A DNA stretch of 64,000 bases, taken from assembly GCA_034190875.2 (NCBI GenBank), contig CM067354.1, forward strand, positions 10,839,231 to 10,903,230, in the 5' to 3' direction. A model generated the notes under the pieces. It searched no databases, had not been told where the DNA came from, and worked only from the letters and a program-made list of their open reading frames with translations. The number at the start of each line of letters is the position of its first letter. Within the stretch, counting starts at the first letter, position 1. This document shows, piece after piece, positions 48,001 through 58,414 of this stretch. Origin of the DNA: Urechis unicinctus (lineage: Eukaryota > Annelida > Polychaeta > Xenopneusta > Urechidae). The position numbers and the translations under genes are program-made.

Positions 48001-49668
48001 GTATAATCAGGTACATTGCTGCATACACTCACTGATAACGGTACGTGTTTTTGGTCCCAGGTGACTTTGGGTGAATTGACGGGTAGGTTGTCTTCTCCAA
48101 AATAACTTTCAAAATCATAGGTGGCTCTGTAAGGGTAAATACCGTCTTCTATTTCGATTCCTTTGTCCCGTAACGCTTCAAAGATAGTGGGTGGTAGATG
48201 AAAAAACACCGCCTGGGTACTTGTATTTCGTTTCCACAGTACATATGTTTTCGTGGCGATGTAGTTTTTTCTCACTTTTCCACAGCTTCTGACAGGTACC
48301 ACAAATATATGATTTGCTATAAAGGTCAAAGTTTTTGATGTAACTAAAGTGATTTTCGTACAGGTTCAATTTCAAGGTCGCGGCGAATTTTGTGCGCGTT
48401 CGCTTGACCAAAGTAGCTATCTGAAACACATATAACAAATCGATCACATCTCATATTTCCATTTCGATATCAAATGATTACATCGTTTATGTTGTTACTT
48501 CTGTTTAATCACTACAAGACACACTTACTTGATTCTCGTCTAGCGTATACACGGTGATATTCACTTTGAATTGTTTTGCTAGTCTTTCGACGTCTTCAAG
48601 GGGTACACCTGCAAATGTTTTTTTCTTTTTGTTTTGGGTAAGCAGTCTTTAACAATGTTTTTGCTGCATTCTCTAGACTCGTGATCTTCACTCCTCTATG
48701 TAAAGCCAGGGCCCTGAAAAAGCACAATCGGTCTTGATACGGTTTACCCGTTTGTTGACTTCGCTCTAACAAGTTGATGGCTCTGTTTGTTTTCAGGTGT
48801 TCCGGCATAACGGGTGGTGGGTAGCCGATCACGTGATCTTCAATTGGGTTCACAAAGATGGTCAAATTAGTCACTTCCTCTACACTCCATTTCGAATCCG
48901 GTCGTTGGTTCTGGGCGTAGGTTAAAATGTCTCTTTGTGTTATTTCACGCATAGCCCTCTCAAAATCATCGGCATTCCGTACGACTAGAGGGGTTGGTAG
49001 CATTCGATGGTTGTTGACGGACGAGTGAAAGTACCGCAATTCATCTGTTTCTTTGTGACGTAATAAGAATCCATAACTCCCGTTGATTTTAAAGGCTGAA
49101 TCGCATTCCTCAAATATATTCTGGTCGAGGTTGGGCACTTCTTCAGATAAATTATAGTTGTAAACAGTTTGTAGCCTTCCAAAGCGCGTATGAGTTCGTA
49201 TAGCTCTTTCATTCGCAGCCAACACAGCTTCTGTCAACATAATCATCGATAATCTGTCAATATAAATATTTCCTCAATTCTCAATTCTACCGGTAATAGA
49301 CCTATCCTTTAATAGACCTACCCTTAGCGTTGTCGACTGTAGCGCCATTTCCAGTTTGTGTCGGGGGGCTGTGTTGAGCGTTGTTTAACAAATCCAATGC
49401 TGTATTCGCCTGTTCTATTTCATACTCGTCCATAGCGACATGTAAAATATCTTCGTCTCCCGTCAACACTAAAAACACACGCGTAACAAAAATAAATAAA
49501 TAAATGACGTATACCTGGTAATTCTATAATTCAGATATAGAAAATAAAATCATACTTACTGCTTTCCATCTCGATTTGTTCCACGGCTCTTAACAAATCT
49601 GCGTCGCTCATCGGTCTACTGCGTTTGCACGCATCGTTGAAAGCTTCTAGCTGTCTCTTCTCAGCCAT
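45090..49668 (-). CDS. PolB: Protein-primed-type DNA polymerase B, spliced, with frame breaks
   Basis: Start at 49668 (internal ATG, same context as the left gene). Exon 1 (49668-49560) shares LRAVEQIEME with that gene and ends at GTAAGTATG. Exon 2 runs 49468 to about 49320; exon 3 starts 49253 and ends 48529 (GTAAGTG). A long exon block runs 48420-46207, then a short exon 46108-46035, then the last exon 45889-45090. Motifs: CFFRALALHRG, a C2HC finger (CGTCQKLW...HRHENIC), Exo I TYDFESYF, Exo II FNSSNYDLNL, motif A GYDANALYLW, motif B KLLGNSAYG, and motif C VQMDTDSS. The motif B exon joins the last one in phase. Frame breaks are seen at an A7 run (about 48632-48626), a T6 run (about 48210), near 47355 (2-bp gain) and near 46395. 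Replicates the element. Confidence 0.92.
45898..45930 (+). repeat. 33-bp sequence shared with a coding region at 36588
   Basis: Near-exact copy (one mismatch) of 36588-36620. Here it lies in the last PolB intron, next to its 3' splice site, antisense to PolB. Confidence 0.9.
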
Positions 49669-49860
49669 GGTTATAACTGAACGCAGGACTGAGACACTCT
49701 CCCGTTTTATATACACCCACTATCCCATCATTTAGCTTAGCTCAGCAAACTATGACGACATATCCGACAAAAAATTGTGAAATCACTTTCCAAAAATAGA
49801 ATGACCTCATCCAAAATAGCGCCCCTCCATGAGGTCACCAAGGTCGCAAAGCTCAGCAGT
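49566..49860 (-). repeat. Right terminal inverted repeat, inner part
   Basis: Inverted copy of the inner left TIR (about 35390-35654), including the TATA box and the first coding segment. It breaks off at CGCAAAG (49859), after which about 1.28 kb without a counterpart on the left follows before the outer part resumes at 51138. Confidence 0.85.
49705..49713 (-). promoter_or_regulatory. TATA box before PolB exon 1
   Basis: TATATAAAA on the minus strand, about 40 bp upstream of the PolB start; inverted copy of the box at 35544-35552. Confidence 0.6.
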
Positions 49861-50168
49861 CGGAAACACTTTCAAAAAAATAGAATGATGTCACCACCAA
49901 ATATCTGAGGTGAATGCGAAATCGACTGACAGGAGGGGCAACTCACAATGACTAATTTATCAAATCGTTTGACATGAGTCGTTATTAAATTAAGATAGAT
50001 GCGCATCGTGAATTCAACGATCGGTAAATCACATTACCAGCTTGTATAATTATACCACAGATTCATCGAGTCCGATTAATAACACAAACACCAGTATAAC
50101 ATTTATATATTTATATTTATTTAATTTTAAAAATATTTAAATTTTAAAAAATAAATTTTCTTCTATCT

Positions 50169-50685
50169 TCATCCTACAAAACAAAACAAATTATTTTTGT
50201 TTTAATCTCTAAGAATAAAATAAAATTCCAGAGAATCTTAAACATTTGCGGTACTCACGGTTCTCTTGTAATAAATGTTTGGGTTCCCTGCATACAAAGA
50301 AATATAGACTTATAACAGATACAAAAGTCAACGAATCTATACTATGATATAGCGTGTTTTAAGCGAATACTCACAGTACGGGGTAAGCTGTTACGAGGGA
50401 CCCGCCCTTCTTGATGACTTTCACCCAACGGGTGGGTGCCGATATGTATCCTCCGGGGTACTCCCCTGTCACCCCAACTATATTTTCAAATCGCTTGTAA
50501 TGAACTGTTTTAAATCCAAAATATTCCTCAATATCTGGATTTGTCATTGTAATGTTTACTAATTCCGGATAGTTGGAATTATTGAATCTTGACTTTGTCG
50601 GATCTGTTGAAACAAAATGGTTGGCGTGAATGTGCTCCATTATGACAAAATATAGAGGAAAACTATTTGGAAGTAAAGTTACCAT
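50169..50685 (-). CDS. Small three-exon gene in right TIR insertion, possible nuclease
   Basis: Exon a runs from 50685 (or the internal ATG at 50640) to 50375 and ends at donor GTGAGTATT. Exon b is 50287-50259 (acceptor TTTGTATGCAG, donor GTGAGTACC). Exon c starts at 50173 (acceptor TTTTGTAG) and stops at 50169. The phases join without a stop, which supports the model. About 117 residues: HIHANHF, DPTKSRFN, a helical middle (NPDIEEYF), EYPGGYISAPTRWVKV and near the end GSLVTAYPV. The order His, KSxF, S/TR-hydrophobic-V and terminal TAYP resembles BECR-fold RNase domains of bacterial polymorphic toxins. This resemblance is by eye and unproven. The gene lies in sequence present only in the right TIR. 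Alternative: an unrelated accessory protein. Confidence 0.55.
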
Positions 50686-50881
50686 CCGCTATTTGTAACC
50701 CATAACTCCACCCCCATTTTGAGAAATATCCAATGGTCAACTTTTAATCCATCTGTCGTTATATTCTCAATGAGAGTTACAACACACTTAAAGACATCTG
50801 TCATTTTTTCCCTCCTATGTAAGACTCATATGCTAGTAAGATTCATTCACGTGAAAACTTCAATCGACCAACATATCTAAC

Positions 50882-50975
50882 GAAAATTGACTTTTAATAC
50901 CCATTTACAATCTCCTCAATAAAACTATCGAAAATGACCTCACCCAAATACCGCCCATTCATCACACCAGGTCGA
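50882..50975 (+). repeat. Diverged extra copy of a TIR sub-repeat
   Basis: AATTGACTTTTAATACCCAT with the following TTTACAA(T)CTC, AATAAAACT and AAAATGACCTCA corresponds to 51208-51290 in the outer right TIR, with many substitutions. It shows that the right end has grown by internal duplication as well as insertion. Confidence 0.7.
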
Positions 50976-51137
50976 AAGTCAACAACCTTCCTAAGGACAT
51001 AGCCCCAAATGAACTCACTCGAATACCGTACATCGCGTTACCCTCCTAAGGTCACCAATTCAATATATCACCACATGTCATGGGATAAAAGGAAGTTAAT
51101 ACCAACAAATCACCTCGTAAACACCGTCTTCATATCT

Positions 51138-51494
51138 GAACAGATGGTGAATACTCCACTAACATTAACACTATCCTTCACTTCTCTTTCAACACCATTA
51201 CCGCTAATTGACTTTTAATACCCATTTACAAACTCCTTCTCAATAAAACTCCCAAAAATGACCTCATCCAAAATAGCGCCCCTCCATGAGGTCACCAAGG
51301 TCGCAAAGATTTCAAGGGCCGAAAATAACGGAACAGATGGTGAAATCACTTTCCAAAAATAGAATTAGGTCAGCAAAATACCGCACCGAATCCGCATGCA
51401 ATCGTCAGCAAAACATATATTACGCAATACACGTCGTACAGTATTCGTACAGTAGTCAATTTCCAAAACAAGGTGTGAAGGGGTACGTATATCA
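51138..51494 (-). repeat. Right terminal inverted repeat, outer part
   Basis: 357 bp, inverted and nearly identical to 35016-35372, ending GGGGTACGTATATCA. Immediately outside, the sequences of the two sides no longer match. The 70- and 100-codon open frames in both TIRs are the same sequence read outwards and are probably not genes. Confidence 0.9.
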
Positions 51495-54400
51495 CTACTA
51501 CGCTTCCATACATGAGTTCAATGTAGTCAGCGGTCATAATGACTTTGTGGCCCCATTGATGGTTTGGCAACATGCAGATTATGCGTCATAATTAACGCAG
51601 ATGCGCAGTCACCAACTACTCGTTATTTTCTCCAGTTTTGTTTCCTAGCAACTCTTAATAGCAGTATTATCTTTTTAGCGCTCAGACTCTCGAACAACCT
51701 TTACAGCTACGCGAAACAACACCCCATTTCAAATATTTAAATGATCCTGATCAAGGGATCCACTCACATTTTTTAATTGTGGCAATATACAAACAACAAA
51801 TCAGTCATATAAGCGTGCGTATTTATGCGCAACTTGAAAAGTCGTACGTGATAACGTAAGGATAGTAATTGAACTACAAGCGTGACCATAATTTGTTTGT
51901 CTCAAAGCACGGCTAACTGGCAGTATCATCTGTCAGTTAATGTGGTTTATCTTGCATGAAAGATCATATTCGTTCTACATGGGTAAAACAGACAAAACAC
52001 TGAAAGTAAAGACAGCATTTGCTGAAAGTCTACGCATTCAAATCTTATATAAGTGACAAACGGCATTTGGAAATCATACTGAAAATTAACAGACCTCATC
52101 ACTAAACTCTTAGCAGAAGAATGGTTTCATGACATAACCTGAGTTCTTGATGGTAATTGCAATTGTTACTTCAAGCCTTACATGGAATCTGAGTTAAGAT
52201 AAGAGTGCATGTCATTAATAACATACTAGATGCACCAGTGGATACACAAACTTATACATCAATAGCGTAAGGCCGACTTTGCACTGCATCCGGCTTGCAC
52301 GTGGTCTATTTCGGCCCAAATTGCGTTCAGGATAGGATTGTTAGCACACGGTTATCAGGACAGGGCATTGTCCTATCTGTGCTATCCTCCTTACATACTT
52401 ATGGCTATTAATTCGTATAGCTGTTTGCTGCCCGTAGTTCCTAGCTGATCATTATCTTCCAGGGATATGCATACTTTACTATATAGTATACTCTACTGGC
52501 TGGAACTTATCGTCAGTCCATTTGTAAAAGCTACTCAACGCAGATGACGCTATACTGTGTATTCATGTTATATTTACATTATTATTTGAGCACAGGCATC
52601 CATATTGGCTGAAACCCGACAATGGTAATAAATTGCCTGTGAGCCTACTGTATCAAGTCTACCATACGCTTAAGGCTAAACGTTCGCCTTGTACCATGAA
52701 TTGCAACAGTTTCAAAACCACCAAGAAAATTTCGTTATGCATGCACCTCGAATGAAAATCTTGCGTTCATCACCATACCCTTTATGGAAGCAAACCTACC
52801 GGCACATGCCTTGCAAATCAAGCAACAGTTCTTTGTCAAATGGGGATAGCCAGGTGAGTATGTTAAGACTATGCATGTTGTCGCATGTCTATGCTAGGTT
52901 GTCGGATTATGAGAGAAGAAGCATAATTACCTAGCATCAATAGGCAAAAGTTTGTAGAAGAACATGTTCTCTTTTATTGTATCTGTCATTTTACCGCTGA
53001 ATTAATACTGCTAGCATACATATGTACGCATTGATTGCTTATTGTTGCAATCACATATGCAGCAAATGACTATGCAAAATGATAACAACACAAACAGAAC
53101 TCACACATTGTGAATTGCGCATTATTCTTTAGACAGTTGGAGCGATATTTGCAGATATGAAGAATAATATAATGGTAATAACAAATATTTCATATTACCT
53201 GATTTTTGCCAGATTGGTATCAATAATGCTAGCACAAGCCGGGCAATATCTGCCAGTCCTTGTTAACGAGTAGATGGCAGTAAGTCTGGTTGATGCACAA
53301 TCTTCCATGTATATTTAATTCGATTAGAAACCTTCACAGTTAGAATGAGATGATATATCTTATATGTTGGCTGCTCGGATACAAACTGTTTATTCTGTTG
53401 TTAAACTCAATAAACAGTGGAAGGACGAATAAGCGAATTTGAGTCCGCTAATCATACTGAAAAAAAACAATGAGTTTCCTGCACCTTGTGGGATAGAAAA
53501 AGCCTATTTTTTTTATAATAAACACACATTCTTTCCTTGATGCATGTTTGTTATACTGAGTTTAAGGATAATACTCCAAATGAATGATATCAATCGTAGC
53601 TATATAATCTATTCGCATACATATCAGCACATTTGTCCCGATATCGCTGGATTGTATTTGCAAAGCCAGTTAGGGTGCTTATACCGCTCGATATGATGGC
53701 GTGCAAATGTTATCACATATTGCATTAAAACTCGTGATTTGTGAAACCCTTCAGTCGGTATTTGAAAAGCCATGATTTTCGCATATATTCGCAAACTGCA
53801 CTGCGGCAGACATTTTGCAAGCTTGCAAGCATTCGCAGCGAGTTTCTAAAATATGCTACATGCGAATCAATCACCATCGCAGTCTAGCCCTCTTCCCATT
53901 GGTTATTTGTCACACGGAGATTTTTACCGATCCTGATTAATAGGCATATTCATGGTTTGACAAATGAAAGGGACGGCTATTCTTATCGATCGAACCCATG
54001 CAGTCTACATAATGACCAATGACACCAGTGCAATGCCGTGTCACATGGAATATAAATATATCCGGTGATTAAGTGCAGATGGTGCATAACATTGAATTGC
54101 GTGGAGCTGCAGCAATACAAACAAAGACATTTGCATCTGTATTCAATGCTAATATACGCCGAGGCTTCGGCGACCAATATCGTTTTTGTTTCGGCAGGAG
54201 AATATTACAATGGTGCATTTAGGCATTTGCCTCTCGACTACTGATGTATTAGTCTGCCGAAAAATATTGAGTAGTTTTGTACTCTTGCGTACTGCATCAA
54301 CTTGCTGTAATAAAAGAGGCATGAATATTCATATCTGTTATGCTGTCAGGATACCGTGCTATTTAGGAATATATGTGGCGTCAATCAACAGGAAAATGAA

Positions 54401-57400
54401 TACATGCATACCTTCAGCAGTCACGCACGTAATAAGTAGAATATGGCGTTTGGGAGAACAAAGCTAAAAACTCAGTATATACATGGATAGAGTACAAGAC
54501 GCATAATTGCATACATGTCAATATTTTCGCCATCCACATACATGCATACGCAACTGCATTAACGTTTCCAGCCCTGCCTAACCAAACAATTTATGGATGA
54601 CTACTCAGTAGGCCATTCCTTTGTTCACATATATACTAGTGGCGCAGTATTTACTCTGTCAGTGGTTTGATATATGCCCAGTTGGACTAGCTAGTTGAAG
54701 GTGAATTCACATTATATAATATAGGGATCATATCTTTGGGGTATGAGCCTCGATGTACTGTCTCTAAGTCCCAGAGCAAAGACCAAGCATTCTTAATGGG
54801 ACGTTGCTACAGAGATGTCTATATCGTGGAATGCATTACTGACTGAAAGGTTCGGATAAGATGGCGAAACTGAAAATCATATTTTATACTCAGTAGAGCC
54901 ATATTTAGATGAAGAGTGTCGCATTTGTGTGTCACAAAAACTCTAGTAGGATAATGAAGTATAATTCTAGTGTCATTGTGGCAGGTATTTGTAAATGACG
55001 AGGAATAATGATAGCGATTGCGTTGTTTGATTCCTCGCATTGAAGACATAACATAAACCTGAAAATAAAGCGCCAACTTGTTAATCACTGTGATAAATAT
55101 TGTACAATGTATATAAATATGGCACAGATGCATATGGATAAACCTTTTTTATTATCGGCGATGCCCAACAGAGTGACAGTTTTGCGGACAACTACATATT
55201 CCCATGCAGATTACGAGCAGATTACCGGGCCATGTCTGTGGCACCTCAATCCAGGCACCAACCTCACCTCAATATCAGCCGTTCCAAACTACGTTAATTC
55301 TCGTCGTTAACTAGCACCTTAGCCTAACCACCGTAGCCCTAATCGAATCCATGTCATGCTAACCCGACCTTTGCACGCCCTAATATAGATATATTACCGC
55401 ATCACGTACATATTTCATAATGGACCGTAACATGACACATTAAAAAGTGAATTGAAACCGGTGTGCGCTGACTATATAACAGATGACTGACAGGCAATGT
55501 ACAAAATACAGATACCCTTTGTGTTTATACGGTTCTTAAACGAACATAAAAGGACATAAATAGTAATACAATTATATAGGAAGGCAAAATACACAAATCG
55601 CATTCTATTGATCATCTTCATATTTACAAATATTTACTAACATTGATAAAGATGACCACTCAAGGCCGCCCGCATAGGCCTTTCCCCATGGTTGATCAAG
55701 ACGCGGGATTGCGCTTGTGTTTGGCTTTTATAAGTGTAGAATGCTGATCATGAGATATTGTATATATAATGTGGCAAATTTGCAGCATCACCGCGCCTCA
55801 ACATTGAGCTTTAGTTTAGCATTTCTTAGTTTTGTTTCATTTAACATTATATTGCAGCTTTTGCTACCTTGGGAGTTAAATAATTATGTATACAAAACAA
55901 ATACAGAATTGAACTTTACGTAAACGCTTATTTATCCAGCTTGGATGTTAAGAATAAGAATTGTCTCCGTAGATTGCATGCCATCAAGCCGCACATTGCA
56001 GTCTCCCGATGCCATCATTCACATGGCTTCTCGTTTCCAGAGAACGGAATGTGTCTGATTTAAAGCCTTTTGTTATTAAGTGTAGGGGAGAAAACAAATT
56101 TAGGGTGCACAGTTTCATTAAGCTTTTTTTCTCATTAACTATGTGCACTTGAATATCATCACAATAGACTTAGCCCATTAAAGAATAGCCTGTCACGTCA
56201 ATTAATGCAGCTCATAACTCATTCTTTAACTTCTATAAATAATAACTATGTTCCATGTCTCTCCATGGAGAGCAATTATTGCTCACACGAGCGTATGTAT
56301 TGCGATATATTGATTTATCGAGACACACAATAATGAAAACCGCTTAACTAAAAAATAGTGAGGTAGGCACATATGATTCACGAATACACATGCTTGTCTT
56401 TCCTTAAAATCAATCTTGTCCGTTAACAAAAATTCCCTATCGCAATATCCTATAATATTGACGACTACAACGCTATAGTTTAATGTGATTATATTGCGCT
56501 TCGTTTTAGTTGGATTTTTTTGTCAAGACTTAATTAGGAAACACGATAGCCAGCTTCGAAATTAATCACACGGGCCACAAATGCAGCGGATTATCGATTG
56601 ATTGACATCTGTCATTCGGAATTAGGCCCAAGTGTTTTGTATATAACAGAAAACAAGCAATAGCTGATTGCAATATACATGGCGATTAGTCATATTACAC
56701 GTTTGAATTGATACATGAGAATTTCAAAAAACAAACGATTTGTCGAGAGAGCTACATTACTGATTTGGAGCCGAACTTAGCAGCAGCAACGGTATGCATT
56801 AGTGTTTTGCATCGCATTGATACGCTGACACCACCCTAATCTCCATACTACCACACTGCTGCAATATTGCATAAATCATATCAATTTCAAAAGAAATTTA
56901 AAAATAACATACCCAGCTTAAAATCGCGCATTTTAATACTATTATACTACGACCTCTAGGAAACCCACCTCTATCTTCTCGCTCGTATTCGTATAGGCCG
57001 TGCGCTTCTGTTGTTACGTATTAAGTCTCTCATATAAAATATTGATCAGGCGTTGAATAATTGATTGTTTATACCACTTTGATACCACACTACTTAATTA
57101 ACTAGACCGGGGCCTATCAATAACAATGATAGTCAACATAAATTTCTTTACTTAATATGGCGGTTTAAACTTATAATCGAAGCACTTTTTGTTTTTACCA
57201 GGAATTATCCAACGGAATTCATATGAGCCTATTTATTGATGAGCGCACCTAGCAGGCACACGGAACATTAAGTTTAATGAGATTCTAGCGCTATGTTTTA
57301 TTGTGCTTGTAGCATATGTTGTTAATCCCAATGTTGTGACCTGGCATCAACCTATTTGTCAGTCTGTTGCCTTTACAATCGTCCTAGCAACCACTGATCG

Positions 57401-57655
57401 AAACCCCCAACCACCAGTAGAATTCTCCTGAATCTTGGTAAATCTGATGTCTTTGTGGCTAGACCAATTTGTGAGGAGTTCACCGTAAGTCGGTAAGGTA
57501 CATTTCAAATGCCGTATATTCAATATCCATTCCACCGCAGATATTTTTGTATGCGAGATGGCCATCAAAGATTACCCGCGGGTGATCAAGGCCACGAATG
57601 ATGCGAAGGCAAACTCATATATATATTACGATAGCACGATGGCGCACTCGTCACT
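51495..57655. other. Host non-coding DNA right of the Polinton
   Basis: About 6.2 kb of AT-rich sequence. The longest frames (about 100 codons at 54819-55133 minus, 93 codons at 54186-54467 plus) have no motif and no good splice context. No repeat unit of the large family is recognised here. Confidence 0.5.
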
Positions 57656-57657
57656 GA

Positions 57658-57837
57658 TAACCTGTCCTACTATATCGGTTGTCCACCAAACCCTCCCTTA
57701 ATGGTGGCGCCACCTGCGAAAACGAATTTGAGACCCTCTCACAAATCTTTGGTTCGTTCGGTGCTTCCCGAAATGTAAGTTCAAAAGAGCTCCCTGAGAA
57801 GGCAAAGGTGATAGCCTGCGTGAAATAGTGCATTTGT

Positions 57838-57840
<3 letters not shown>
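57658..57840 (+). repeat. Extra 180-bp fragment of copy A2, next to TA repeat
   Basis: Very close match to 58754-58931 (ACTATATCGGTTGTCCAC, GGTGGCGCCACCTGCGAAAA, ATAGCCTGCGTGAAATAGTG), clearly closer than either is to copy A1. It ends exactly where the TA microsatellite starts. Confidence 0.8.
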
Positions 57841-58165
<325 letters not shown>

Positions 58166-58414
58166 ATATATTTGCATTTACAAAATCGCTTCAACCCTTG
58201 GGTGTTATCGTTTTGATAATGATGCAGCGATTCCCGTGATGTTCATCAACGCTACCTCTTCTATAATGACCATTGAATAAAACATATATTGCCCGTAAAG
58301 CCTATATATTACATAAATCTGTTTTCACGTATTTCTCTCCGTCGCATTCGTAGACATATTGACTGTGTTTTAAAATTAACAGAAATAAGCAACACACTCC
58401 CATAATGCTTTGGC

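Larger units (their letters stand above)
35016..51494. mobile_element. Polinton/Maverick element, about 16.5 kb, near complete
   Basis: Bounded by inverted repeats that pair 35016-35372 with 51138-51494 in 357 bp each, plus an inner TIR part. It encodes the full Polinton core set: protein-primed-type PolB, retroviral-type integrase, A32/FtsK ATPase, adenain-type protease, MCP and penton-like minor capsid, plus small conserved Polinton proteins. Size and gene set are normal for the group. Rightward genes occupy 35.6-44.9 kb; PolB and a small TIR gene run leftwards. The repeat ends lack the usual AGTGTA-like start, and no flanking 5-6 bp duplication was found. Several frames are interrupted, so the copy is probably not intact as assembled. 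Confidence 0.95.

Noticed and set aside
48620..48640. Programmed -1 frameshift at the A7C run in PolB
   Set aside because: The heptamer looks slippery, but the frame needed downstream is +1, not -1; a one-base gain explains it better. A very short intron ending at the nearby TTTGCAG is also possible.
57359..57568. 69-codon minus-strand frame with Trp-rich composition
   Set aside because: No recognised motif, no splice signals; insufficient support.
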